Of a stretch of 64,000 nucleotides of DNA, positions 16,259-23,625 are shown piece by piece. Under the pieces are notes generated by a model. It made no database searches, had not been told where the DNA came from, and saw only the letters and a list, made by a program, of their open reading frames with translations. The translations under genes were made by a program, and so were the position numbers. Origin of the DNA: Streptomyces spororaveus (GTDB lineage: Bacteria; Actinomycetota; Actinomycetes; Streptomycetales; Streptomycetaceae); contig NZ_BNED01000005.1 of assembly GCF_016755875.1 (NCBI RefSeq), positions 124,001 through 188,000 of the forward strand, in the 5' to 3' direction. Numbering within the stretch: the stretch's first letter is position 1; every line of letters begins with the position of its first letter.

Positions 16259-16666
16259 TTACTTCAGGCGGTTCAGGGTCCAGGCGGACTCGTGCCGGGT
16301 GAAGCCGACGTGCGGGTAGTAGTCGACCGCGGCCGGCGCGGCGAGCAGGACCAGCTTCGCCTCGGGCACCTCTTCCCGCGTGACGCGGATGAGCTCGCGG
16401 CCCACGCCCTGCCCCTGGTGGGCGACATCGACGGCGAGGTCGCCCAGGTAGGTCGAGTACGCGCCGTCGGTGATCGAACGGGCGATGCCGATCAGGCGGC
16501 CGTCCTCGGTCCGGGCGACGACGACGAGGTTGGCTCCGGCCAGCATCCGGGTGAAGCGCTCGACGTCGTCCACGGGACGGCGCTCGGCGAGGGTGGACGC
16601 ACGGTAGACACCGAGCACCTCCTCGACGTCCAGGTCGGCGCCGATGACACGCTCACACTTCCACAT
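16259..16666 (-). CDS. GNAT-family N-acetyltransferase
   Basis: The 135-residue protein is a compact GNAT. Its acetyl-CoA loop is in LAVDVAHQGQGVGRELIRVTREE (Q-x-x-G-V-G-R), and the C-terminal YYPHVGF block is typical of small amino-acid or amine acetyltransferases. GGAG lies at suitable spacing before the ATG at 16666. It is transcribed away from an AT-rich region that also serves the divergent GH16 gene. Substrate not predictable. Confidence 0.85.
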   Translation of the reverse strand: MWKCERVIGADLDVEEVLGVYRASTLAERRPVDDVERFTRMLAGANLVVVARTEDGRLIGIARSITDGAYSTYLGDLAVDVAHQGQGVGRELIRVTREEVPEAKLVLLAAPAAVDYYPHVGFTRHESAWTLNRLK

Positions 16667-16791
16667 ACCGGTGCAACTCCTCGCACAGTTCTTCGAGTCG
16701 GCCGCCCGGACCCAGGCGGTCCCCATGGAAGCCACCCTCACATGTAATGGGTCTATCCGTCTATCGATTATTACCTGACGAGGCGACTCAT

Positions 16792-16817
16792 ATACAAACC
16801 GGTCCACCGGTATGTAT
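16792..16817. promoter_or_regulatory. Inverted repeat in AT-rich divergent promoter region
   Basis: The arms ATACAAACCGG and CCGGTATGTAT pair with one mismatch across 4 bases. They lie within 16735-16820, the most AT-rich stretch in this part of the window, between the divergent GNAT and GH16 genes. The size and spacing suit a dimeric TetR-like repressor, but no such regulator is encoded next door. Confidence 0.45.
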
Positions 16818-16873
16818 CGCACCACCGCTGGGCATGCTGCAGAAGCGTCCATGACATGGGGAAGGAGCCGCTC

Positions 16874-17608
16874 GTGCTCACTCAGGTTCTCACTTGGCTC
16901 CGACGGCTCACAGGACGCTCCACCGGCACCCCCGACACCGGGGCCACGCCGACGAGCGCCCGGGCCCCGGCCTTCACCGCGGACTTCCGGTCGGCCACCC
17001 AGTGGGTCGCCGGCCGGTCCTGGGCCTATCCGAACGGCGGTCCCACCAACACCGGTGACAACAAACTCGACTACCTGGTGACCGACCCCTCCTACAGCCG
17101 TACCGGCACGTTCCGCGCGACCCGCCGCCCCGACGGCAAGTGGAGCGCGGGACTGCTGACCACCGAGGGCAGCGACGAAGGGTTCATGGTGCGGACCGGT
17201 GACGTACTGGAGTCCCGGGTGCGGCTGCCCGCCGAGATCGGGGCGTGGCCCGCGATCTGGACCTGGCGGGACGGCGGCAACGAGATCGACGTCTTCGAGT
17301 ACCACCCCGACAACCCCGACCTGCTCGAACTCTCCAACCACGTCAAGGGCGGCTCGCGCTACCACCGCGACTCCGGCATCGCGCCCGGCGGCTGGGTGGA
17401 CCTCAAGGTCGAGTTCGGGTCACGCTCGGTGGTGTGGTGGGTCAACGGCACCCGGGTCTTCGCCGACCGCCGGGGAGTCGGGCGCAACTGGCGGGCGTAC
17501 CTCATCGTCAATCTGTCCGTGTGCGCCGGCCGCTATCACCCGGCGCCCGAGCCGGGCGTCTCGCAGATGTCCTACGAGGTGGAGTACCTACGCGTCCACC
17601 GGCCCTGA
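16874..17608 (+). CDS. Glycoside hydrolase family 16-like protein
   Basis: The 244-residue protein carries the GH16 active-site motif EIDVFE at 137-142 (two catalytic Glu around Asp), preceded by AWPAIWTWRDGGNE as in laminarinases and other beta-glucanases. The beta-sandwich continues with WVDLKVEFG and ends SYEVEYLRVHRP, the usual last strand. Such enzymes cleave beta-1,3/1,4-glucans or galactans outside the cell. Oddly, no convincing signal peptide precedes the domain; the N-terminus is a short amphipathic helix and a Thr/Pro linker. GTG at 16874 has GGGGAAGGAG upstream; ATG at 16856 lacks a site. The 3' end overlaps the convergent RNase HI gene by 21 bases. Confidence 0.8.
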   Translation: MLTQVLTWLRRLTGRSTGTPDTGATPTSARAPAFTADFRSATQWVAGRSWAYPNGGPTNTGDNKLDYLVTDPSYSRTGTFRATRRPDGKWSAGLLTTEGSDEGFMVRTGDVLESRVRLPAEIGAWPAIWTWRDGGNEIDVFEYHPDNPDLLELSNHVKGGSRYHRDSGIAPGGWVDLKVEFGSRSVVWWVNGTRVFADRRGVGRNWRAYLIVNLSVCAGRYHPAPEPGVSQMSYEVEYLRVHRP

Positions 17609-18298
17609 CGAACCGCAGGCCTGGTGACCCCAACGGCTGCCGTTCTTGGTGATCATGTCACCGGCGGCGTAGGGCTTTCCGCAGGCGCAGCTGCCGGGGA
17701 ACTTCGCCTTGATGGCCCGGGATCCGCCGCCGCCCGACGCGGCGCCCGCGGACGCGCGCTTCCCCGGTGCGGCCGCTCTACGGCGCACCGGCGAGGCCGC
17801 GGCGGGATCCGGTACCGGCATGTCCGGGCTGCCGAGCGCCGTACCCGCGGCCTCCTGCCGGACCGCCGCGTCGCTGGCGGCCTGGTCGGCGATCGCGTTC
17901 AGGTGGTCGCCGTCCTCGCGGTGCGCCGGAACGTACTGGAAGGTCACGTCCCGGCCCGCCAGCAGCCGGTCGATCGCCTCGACCAGTTCACGGTTGGCGA
18001 CCGGCTGGCCGGAGGCGGTCTTCCACCCGTTGCGCTTCCAGCCCGGAAGCCACTGGGTCACGGCCTTCATCGCGTACTGGGAGTCCATCCGCACCTCGAC
18101 GGGCGTCCCCGGGTCCACCGCCTCCAGCAGCCGCTGGAGGGCGGTCAGCTCACCGATGTTGTTGGTGGCCCGCCCCAGCGGGCCGGCCTCCCAACGCTCG
18201 GGGTGTCCCTGGGCGTCGGCGATGACCCAACCCCATCCGGCCGGCCCGGGATTACCTTTGGCCGCTCCGTCACAGGCGGCAATGATGCGATCAGACAT
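17588..18298 (-). CDS. rnhA: Ribonuclease HI with C-terminal Cys/His module
   Basis: Residues 1-150 form RNase HI, which degrades RNA in RNA-DNA hybrids: Asp10 (ACDGAAKGNPG), Glu50 (NIGE), Asp72 (RMDSQ), His126 and Asp138 supply the metal site. A low-complexity linker of Pro, Ala and Gly leads to a C-terminal module with CACGKPYAAGD and, 13 residues on, WGHQAC. That looks like a small zinc ribbon similar to those found in some nucleic-acid enzymes. The tail is not part of standard RNase HI (about 155 residues). ATG at 18298 is preferred; another in-frame ATG is at 18316. The gene ends inside the GH16 coding sequence on the other strand. Confidence 0.9.
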   Translation of the reverse strand: MSDRIIAACDGAAKGNPGPAGWGWVIADAQGHPERWEAGPLGRATNNIGELTALQRLLEAVDPGTPVEVRMDSQYAMKAVTQWLPGWKRNGWKTASGQPVANRELVEAIDRLLAGRDVTFQYVPAHREDGDHLNAIADQAASDAAVRQEAAGTALGSPDMPVPDPAAASPVRRRAAAPGKRASAGAASGGGGSRAIKAKFPGSCACGKPYAAGDMITKNGSRWGHQACGSSGPVDA

Positions 18299-18394
18299 CC
18301 CCCGATCATGCCTCATCCCGCAGGGCTTCCCGATCGGCCGGTCCGGGTGCGTGGAGCCGGCGCGGATGACCGGGCAGGGACGATCGGGCGCGGA

Positions 18395-18787
18395 TCAGGC
18401 GCCGGGACCGTCGGCGGAGAGCAGCGCGCACTTCTCGAAGTTCATGCAACCGCACGCCAGGCAGTCGGCGACGGCGTTCCGCAGGATCCGCGTCTGCTCG
18501 ATGAACCGGTCCAGTTCGGGGAGCTTGCTCTCGGCCAGGGCGCGCCACTGCCGGGTCGCGCCGCGCTCGGCGTCGCCGTCGAGCAGACCGCGGATCTCGG
18601 CCAGGGTGAATCCGGCCCGCTGGGCCATCTTGATCAGCGCGAGCCGCCGGACCGTGCCGGCCGGGTAGACGCGCCGGCCCGCGGCCCGTTCGGCGGGCGG
18701 CAGCAGGCCGACGCTCTCGTAGTAGCGCAGGGCCGATGGCTGCATTCCCACCTGCCGGGCGAGCTCACCGATCCCGAGCTGTCGCAC
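18395..18787 (-). CDS. soxR: SoxR-like MerR-family redox regulator
   Basis: The 130-residue protein has a MerR HTH (IGELARQVGMQPSALRYYESVGLL), a dimerisation helix and the cluster Cys109-x2-Cys112-x-Cys114-x5-Cys120. That is exactly the spacing that holds the [2Fe-2S] centre of SoxR. Streptomyces SoxR responds to redox-active metabolites and activates exporters and oxidoreductases. Here it diverges from an MFS exporter, with a perfect 16-bp palindrome in between, which fits the usual logic of a drug-efflux switch. The start is GTG. The SoxR assignment rests on the Cys spacing; the bound signal cannot be read. Confidence 0.9.
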   Translation of the reverse strand: MRQLGIGELARQVGMQPSALRYYESVGLLPPAERAAGRRVYPAGTVRRLALIKMAQRAGFTLAEIRGLLDGDAERGATRQWRALAESKLPELDRFIEQTRILRNAVADCLACGCMNFEKCALLSADGPGA

Positions 18788-18805
18788 CCGTCACTCCCCC
18801 TTGAC

Positions 18806-18821
18806 TTCAAGCGCGCTTGAA
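18806..18821. promoter_or_regulatory. SoxR/MerR-type operator within the exporter promoter
   Basis: TTCAAGCGCGCTTGAA is a perfect 16-bp palindrome. It begins at the last base of a TTGACT that reads as a -35 element (18801-18806), so the operator fills the spacer. That is where MerR-family activators bind. The -10 would fall near 18826-18831, putting the transcription start near GTG 18838. Confidence 0.75.
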
Positions 18822-18837
18822 CCATGAGTCTGACCTG

Positions 18838-20130
18838 GTGACTCGCGTACAGACAACTCGCCTCCTCCCCCAGGCCTACCGGCCGCTGTTCGCCCATGCC
18901 GACTTCCGGCGGCTGCTGCCCGCGCTGGCGGCCTCCGATCTCGGTGACGGGATGAGCGTGGTCGCCGTGGCGTGGCTGGCCATCGAGATCGCTCCCCCGG
19001 GGCAGTCCGGGATGCTCCTGGGTGCCGCGCTCGCCGCGTACGCGCTTCCGGGGGCCGCGGGAGCCCTGCTCTTCGGGCGGTGGCTGCGCCGGCTTCCCGC
19101 CGGCCGGCTGCTGGCGGCCGACAGCCGGATCCGCGCGGTGCTCCTCGGCTGTGTGCCGCTGGCCTGGGCCGCGGGGGTGCTGCACCCGGTGCTGTACGTG
19201 GCGCTGCTGGCGGGCTCGTCCGTCCTGCACGCGTGGGGGAACGCGGGCAGGTACTCCCTGCTCGCGCAGATACTTCCGCCCGACCAGCGGCTGGCCGCCA
19301 ACGCGCTGGTCAGTTCCAGCGTCTCGGCCTCCATCGTGGTCGGCCCCGCCCTCGCCGGGTTCCTGGCGGCCGTGATCGCTCCGGCCTGGCTCATCGGCCT
19401 CGACGCGCTGTCCTTCGCCGTGCTCGCCGCCCAGGTCGGGCGGCTGCGGGGCGTGGCGGCCGGGCAGGACGGGAAGGGTGGGACGGGCGAGGAGGCAACC
19501 ACGGCCACGCCGGTCGACGCCGACCGGTCGGCGGCCGGCCTGCGACTGCTGCGTACACAGCCCGAGCTCCTCGGCGTCCTGGCCCTGACCTGGTTCTTCA
19601 ACTTCCTCTACGGGCCGGCGGAGGTCGCGCTCCCGTTGCACGTCACCGACGACCTGCACGCCGGGGCGGGTCTGCTCGGGCTGTACTGGACGCTGTTCGG
19701 AGCGGGCGCCGTGCTGGGCGGCCTGGCCGCGGGCGCGCTGCAGCGGTTCCCGCTCTGGCCGGTCACGCTGGGGATCGTCGCGGGCTGGGGGCTGGCGCTC
19801 GTACCTTTCGGCCTCGGCGCGCCCGCGGCCGTCACCCTGGCCTGTTTCACCCTCGGCGGCCTGATCTACGGGCCGTTCACGGCGCTGTCCTACACCCTCT
19901 TCCAGGAACGCACCCCGGCCGCCTCCCTGACCACGGTCCTCGCCGCCCGCAGCGCCGCCCTCCTGACCGCCGGGCCGGTGGGCACCGCGCTCGGGGGACC
20001 GCTGATCGCGCTGCTCGGGCCCCGGCAGGTGCTGGCGGCCTCGGGGATCGCGACCGTCGCACTCGCCGTGATCGGGGCCGCGGTACGGGTCTGGGGGCTG
20101 CGGCGCGTCAGGACGACTTCTGTCGTGTGA
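18838..20130 (+). CDS. MFS transporter, SoxR-controlled efflux candidate
   Basis: The protein of about 430 residues has 12 hydrophobic segments in the pattern of a major-facilitator drug/H+ antiporter (MFS_1 or TmrB/enterobactin-exporter-like group). It opens with the common YRPLFAHADFRRLLPALAASDLGDGM block. A charged central loop (near residues 195-225) separates the two six-helix halves. GTG at 18838 is chosen because it falls at the expected transcription start; TTG at 18817 would lie inside the operator. The divergent SoxR and the operator make it a likely exporter of a redox-active compound. Confidence 0.85.
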   Translation: MTRVQTTRLLPQAYRPLFAHADFRRLLPALAASDLGDGMSVVAVAWLAIEIAPPGQSGMLLGAALAAYALPGAAGALLFGRWLRRLPAGRLLAADSRIRAVLLGCVPLAWAAGVLHPVLYVALLAGSSVLHAWGNAGRYSLLAQILPPDQRLAANALVSSSVSASIVVGPALAGFLAAVIAPAWLIGLDALSFAVLAAQVGRLRGVAAGQDGKGGTGEEATTATPVDADRSAAGLRLLRTQPELLGVLALTWFFNFLYGPAEVALPLHVTDDLHAGAGLLGLYWTLFGAGAVLGGLAAGALQRFPLWPVTLGIVAGWGLALVPFGLGAPAAVTLACFTLGGLIYGPFTALSYTLFQERTPAASLTTVLAARSAALLTAGPVGTALGGPLIALLGPRQVLAASGIATVALAVIGAAVRVWGLRRVRTTSVV

Positions 20131-20197
20131 CGGCCGACGTGGTCCCGTCCGTACGGCGGCCGGTCGGCGCGTGGCACCGGGCGGAGCCGGGCAGACG

Positions 20198-20234
20198 GAT
20201 CAGGGCCGTGCGGCGACGCCGCACGGCCCTGATC
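20198..20234. terminator. Strong terminator after the MFS gene
   Basis: A perfect 17-bp stem from GATCAGGGCC to its complement closes a 3-base loop and is followed on the plus strand by TTTCCCC. It lies 68 bases past the MFS stop. It can also stop minus-strand transcripts of the cold-shock gene that end at 20320. Confidence 0.85.
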
Positions 20235-20319
20235 TTTCCCCGCGGCCCGTTCAGTGAACGGGCGGTACGGGGAAACGGTTCTCCGGCGCCCGGTCGTCGG
20301 ACCGGGCCGTCGTCCGGAA

Positions 20320-20523
20320 TCAGGCGGGGGTGATGTTCTCCGCCTGCGGGCCCTTCTGGCCCTGCGTGATGTCGAAGGTCACGGCCTGACCCTCCTGGAG
20401 CTCACGGTAGCCAGAGGCGTTGATCGCCGAGTAGTGGGCGAAGACGTCCGGACCGCCGCCGTCCTGGGCGATGAAGCCGAAGCCCTTTTCCGAGTTGAAC
20501 CACTTCACAGTTCCCGTAGCCAT
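20320..20523 (-). CDS. Cold-shock protein (CspA family)
   Basis: The 67-residue protein is a complete cold-shock domain: [21 protein letters not shown] with RNP1 (KGFGFI) and VFAHYSAI with RNP2, ending [11 protein letters not shown]. It binds single-stranded RNA and DNA and acts as an RNA chaperone. ATG at 20523 is set by comparison with the family; GGGAAGG lies upstream. The leader contains a strong hairpin 24 bases before the start, which suggests post-transcriptional control. Confidence 0.95.
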   Translation of the reverse strand: MATGTVKWFNSEKGFGFIAQDGGGPDVFAHYSAINASGYRELQEGQAVTFDITQGQKGPQAENITPA

Positions 20524-20546
20524 GTTCATGCCTTCCCGTTGACGTA

Positions 20547-20571
20547 CGTCTTCCACACGGCGTGGAAGACG
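20547..20571 (-). promoter_or_regulatory. Leader hairpin of the cold-shock mRNA
   Basis: CGTCTTCCAC and GTGGAAGACG form a perfect 10-bp stem around 5 bases, 24 to 48 bases upstream of the cold-shock ATG on the transcribed strand. It is followed by the ribosome site, not by U residues. Cold-shock genes often carry structured leaders, so a regulatory role is plausible, though not shown. Confidence 0.55.
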
Positions 20572-20811
20572 GAGGTGATCGCCCTGGTCCTACGGCACAA
20601 CACAGCAAAACTGCCCACACCAAAGGGCACGGGCAAGGCACTTGGAACCACGACAGCTACCCGTGAAGGTACACGCCTGCACGCACTGTCACCAGGGGGA
20701 ATGATCTCGCCTTCGGGGCGAGATTCCGCCCTTTCGCCCACACTCCGGGCGCGGCCGCCGGTAAACATGTCGAGCACCGCCCCCGGGATGCCGTAGGCTG
20801 AGGTCTACCGA

Positions 20812-20885
20812 CGCGGGGTGGAGCAGCTCGGTAGCTCGCTGGGCTCATAACCCAGAGGTCGCAGGTTCAAATCCTGTCCCCGCTA
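20812..20885 (+). tRNA. Initiator tRNA-fMet (anticodon CAT)
   Basis: The cloverleaf folds completely with anticodon CAT at 20846-20848. Three successive G-C pairs in the anticodon stem (TGGG and CCCA) and an unpaired first acceptor position (C1 opposite T) mark it as initiator rather than elongator. CCA is not encoded. TAGGCT at 20794-20799 is a likely -10, giving a leader of about 6 bases. Confidence 0.95.
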
Positions 20886-20892
20886 CTGCTCG

Positions 20893-20926
20893 GAAGGGCC
20901 CGGATCCTCATGGATCCGGGCCCTTC
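20893..20926 (+). terminator. Terminator after the initiator tRNA
   Basis: A perfect 15-bp stem (GAAGGGCCCGGATCC with its complement) closes a TCAT loop, starting 7 bases after the tRNA. Confidence 0.85.
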
Positions 20927-21214
20927 TGCTGTGTCGGGACCTGTCCGCCCTGTCGGGGCCCTTCTGTCTTCTGCCGCGCCGGACCCCTCCGCGCGCCGCC
21001 CGACGCGATCGCCCGGACCGGCCCGAGGCCCGGATCCGCATCACCCCGCGGCCCGTGGCGCCGCCGCGTCTCCTCGCCGTGGCCGCCTCGACGATGAGTA
21101 CCCCACCCACCGTGTGACGGCACTCACACGGCGACTTGTCGTCCGGTGTCGACCGGATGGGGTGCGGCGGGCGTATGCCCGGTGAGAGGGACACATGGAT
21201 TCGGGAGCGATTTT
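20927..21214. other. Intergenic region before the SigE-family gene
   Basis: No gene is supported here. Several short open frames on both strands are compositional. A small inverted repeat (CGGGC-GTAT-GCCCG) lies near 21168-21181, and GGGAG at 21203-21207 is the ribosome site of the sigma gene. The promoter was not identified. Confidence 0.5.
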
Positions 21215-21712
21215 TTGACCATCGAGGAGTTCGAGGAGTTCTACGCGCAAGCGGCAGGACGGCTCACAGGACAGCTCTACGTGATGCTCGGCGACCACCA
21301 CGAGGCACAGGACGTGGTGCAGGAGGCCTTCGTCAGGGGGTGGGGCCGCCGGCGTCAGCTGGACCGGGACGGCCGGCCCGAGGCGTGGATCCGCACGGTC
21401 GCGTGGCGACTCGCCGTCAGCCGCTGGCGCGGGCGGCGGCGCACCGCCGACGCCTGGCAGCGCACGGCCCCCGCCGGTCACGTGGAGGGGCCGGGTCCGG
21501 AGGTGGTGGCGCTCGTCGAGGCACTGCGGCAACTGCCCCTGAAGCAGCGCCGGACCATGGCGCTGCACTACGTGTGCGATCTGAGCGTCGAGCAGATCGC
21601 CGCCGAGACCTCCCTGTCCACGAGCACGGTCAAGACCCATCTGTCCCGGGGCCGCACCACGCTCGCCCTCCATCTGCAGGACCCCCGCATTGAGGAGGCT
21701 CCCGATGCCTGA
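21215..21712 (+). CDS. SigE-family ECF RNA polymerase sigma factor
   Basis: The protein of about 165 residues has region 2 (LYVMLGDHHEAQDVVQEAFVRGWGRR) and region 4 (LPLKQRRTMALHYVCDLSVEQIAAE, then STSTVKTHLSRGR), the layout of actinobacterial SigE-family ECF sigmas. TTG at 21215 starts the family's usual EEFEEFYAQAAGRL block and follows GGGAG. An in-frame start at 21146 adds 23 residues without homology. The next gene begins before this one ends (8-base overlap) and encodes a membrane protein, the expected position of an anti-sigma factor. Confidence 0.88.
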   Translation: MTIEEFEEFYAQAAGRLTGQLYVMLGDHHEAQDVVQEAFVRGWGRRRQLDRDGRPEAWIRTVAWRLAVSRWRGRRRTADAWQRTAPAGHVEGPGPEVVALVEALRQLPLKQRRTMALHYVCDLSVEQIAAETSLSTSTVKTHLSRGRTTLALHLQDPRIEEAPDA

Positions 21713-22151
21713 CTCCCACGACCCGCTGCGGTCCCTGTTCCGGGAAGCGGCCTCCGCCGGACAGTCCGCGAGCACGACCCCGCCCGTCGCGGTCATCGAG
21801 CGGCGCGGCGAACGGCACCGCCGGAACCGGATCGTCGGTATCGCCGCCGCCTGCCTCCTCGTCCTCGCCGGATCGGGCGCCGCCCTCTCGGCGTTCCTCC
21901 CGGAGGACTCGGGCCCGGTCCTTCCCGCGACGACGCCCTCTCCGGCGGCCCCGTCCCCGACCTCCGCACCGCCCCCGCCGTCCCACTCCACGACACCCAC
22001 GCTCAACTCGCTGATGCCGCCGCGCAACACCACGCCACCGCCGGCGCGCAGCAGCACGGTGCCGGCGCGCACCACGACGGCGCCGCCGCCCTCTTCCACC
22101 GGGACGGTGGAGCCGAGCATGTCGGCCACTCCCCCACAGCCGCTCCGGTAG
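21705..22151 (+). CDS. Small membrane protein coupled to the sigma factor (possible anti-sigma)
   Basis: The 148-residue protein has a cytoplasmic part of about 45 residues, one membrane helix (RIVGIAAACLLVLAGSGAAL) and an extracellular tail made almost wholly of Pro, Thr and Ser. GAGGAGG precedes its ATG, which overlaps the sigma stop. Position and topology suggest an anti-sigma factor, but no zinc-binding HxxxCxxC motif is present. The cytoplasmic segment is also shorter than usual. Confidence 0.75.
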   Translation: MPDSHDPLRSLFREAASAGQSASTTPPVAVIERRGERHRRNRIVGIAAACLLVLAGSGAALSAFLPEDSGPVLPATTPSPAAPSPTSAPPPPSHSTTPTLNSLMPPRNTTPPPARSSTVPARTTTAPPPSSTGTVEPSMSATPPQPLR

Positions 22152-22244
22152 CCCTCCCCTCTTCCCGCAGCACACCGCCGGCGGACACCGGCCCGAGCCG
22201 GGCCGGTGACCCCGCATGCCCTCAGACGGCCAGGAGATCCAGAT

Positions 22245-23492
22245 ATGTCCGTTTCAACCGCCCGTCGGCCGGTCGAGCTTCCCGGCCCGCCCACCGCCTG
22301 GCCGCCCGTGAACGAGACCGGTCGCCGCCCCCACCGCCCCCGCCGCTCCCGCCCGGCGTTCCTGAGGCTCGGCCCGGGCGAGCGCGAGGTGTTGTGGCTG
22401 TACCTGCTGACCCGCGTCGGCATCTGGGCCACCGCGGGTGCCGTCAGCTGGCTGTTCCCCGCCGACGGCCAGACCCGCCGGCCCGCCTCGCTGCTCTCTC
22501 CCTGGCAGCAATGGGACTGGTGGTTCTACCTCCACATAGCCCAGGACGGCTACTTCCCCGCGGGGGCCGGACCCTGGACGGCCGGCTGGGACAACCGGGA
22601 GGCCTTCCTCCCCGGCTTCCCCCTCGCCCTGCGCGCCGTTCACACCGTGGTCCCCGACTGGGCCGCCGCCGGAGCGCTGATCTCGTTCCTCTCGGGGGGC
22701 ATCGCCGTCCTGGCCCTCGCCCGGATCGCCCGCCATCACCTGGCCGACCTCGAAACGGGCCGCCGTGCGGCTGCCTTCCTGCTGCTCTCGCCATGCGCCG
22801 TGTTCCTCGCCGCGGGCTACACCGAGGCGCTCTTCCTCGCGCTGGCCCTGCCCGCCTGGCTCGCGGCGCAGCGCCAGAACTGGCCCGCGGCCGCGGTACT
22901 GGCCTGCCTCGCCTGCTCGGTCCGTGTCACGGGGCTGTTCCTCGCGGCCGCCCTCGCCCTCCACTTCGTCCTCACCGCCCGCGGCCGCGCCGCCTGGCGT
23001 TCGGCCCCGTGGCTCTTCCTGCCCGCCCTCGCCCCGGCCCTCTACAGCTGGTACCTGCACACGCGAACCGGGGACTGGATGGCCTGGAAGCACTCCCAGG
23101 AACGCGGCTGGTTCCGCGACTTCCACGCACCGTGGGAGGCCTGGGCCCACACATGGGAGGCCGCGTTCCAGCACGTCCAGCCCACCGGGTACGCGTTCAT
23201 GTGGCAGGCCGAGCTCCTGGCCATGCTGGTCGGTGCCGTACTCCTGGCCCTGCTGGTACGGGGCGGCCGCTGGCCCGAAGCCCTGTACATCGGCCTCACC
23301 CTGTGGGCCCTGGGCACCTCCTACTGGTACACGTCCCTGCCCCGTTCCACCCTCCTGTGGTGGCCGCTGTGGATCGGCCTGGCCTCCTGGAGCCTGAAGC
23401 GTCCCCGGATCCACACCGCCTACCTCTACGCCGTGGCGCCCCTGTCCACCGTGGTCGCCCTCACCTTCCTCACCGGCCGCTGGGCCGGCTAG
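22245..23492 (+). CDS. Polytopic mannosyltransferase-like protein (PIG-V related)
   Basis: The 415-residue integral membrane protein has about nine hydrophobic segments and a short cytoplasmic N-terminus. The block AAFLLLSPCAVFLAAGYTEALFLAL, followed by a basic loop and VRVTGLFLAA, is typical of the bacterial relatives of PIG-V. These are C-type glycosyltransferases that use a polyprenyl-phosphate sugar donor. The acceptor is unknown. CAGGAG at 22231-22236 sets ATG 22245; an upstream GTG-type start adds 13 residues without support. Confidence 0.8.
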   Translation: MSVSTARRPVELPGPPTAWPPVNETGRRPHRPRRSRPAFLRLGPGEREVLWLYLLTRVGIWATAGAVSWLFPADGQTRRPASLLSPWQQWDWWFYLHIAQDGYFPAGAGPWTAGWDNREAFLPGFPLALRAVHTVVPDWAAAGALISFLSGGIAVLALARIARHHLADLETGRRAAAFLLLSPCAVFLAAGYTEALFLALALPAWLAAQRQNWPAAAVLACLACSVRVTGLFLAAALALHFVLTARGRAAWRSAPWLFLPALAPALYSWYLHTRTGDWMAWKHSQERGWFRDFHAPWEAWAHTWEAAFQHVQPTGYAFMWQAELLAMLVGAVLLALLVRGGRWPEALYIGLTLWALGTSYWYTSLPRSTLLWWPLWIGLASWSLKRPRIHTAYLYAVAPLSTVVALTFLTGRWAG

Positions 23493-23625
23493 GCCTTCTC
23501 TTTCGGATCTTGCCGGGTCGCGACGCCCGGTGCCGCCACTGCGCCGACTGGCCCATACCGGGCGGTGGGCGTTCCATCGAAGGGTGGGCCCTGTCCCGAG
23601 GGGCCCTTCGCGGCAGGAGATGGGC

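Noticed and set aside
20812..20926. Initiator tRNA as attachment site of an integrated element
   Set aside because: No integrase, excisionase or duplicated tRNA end is found within the window on either side.
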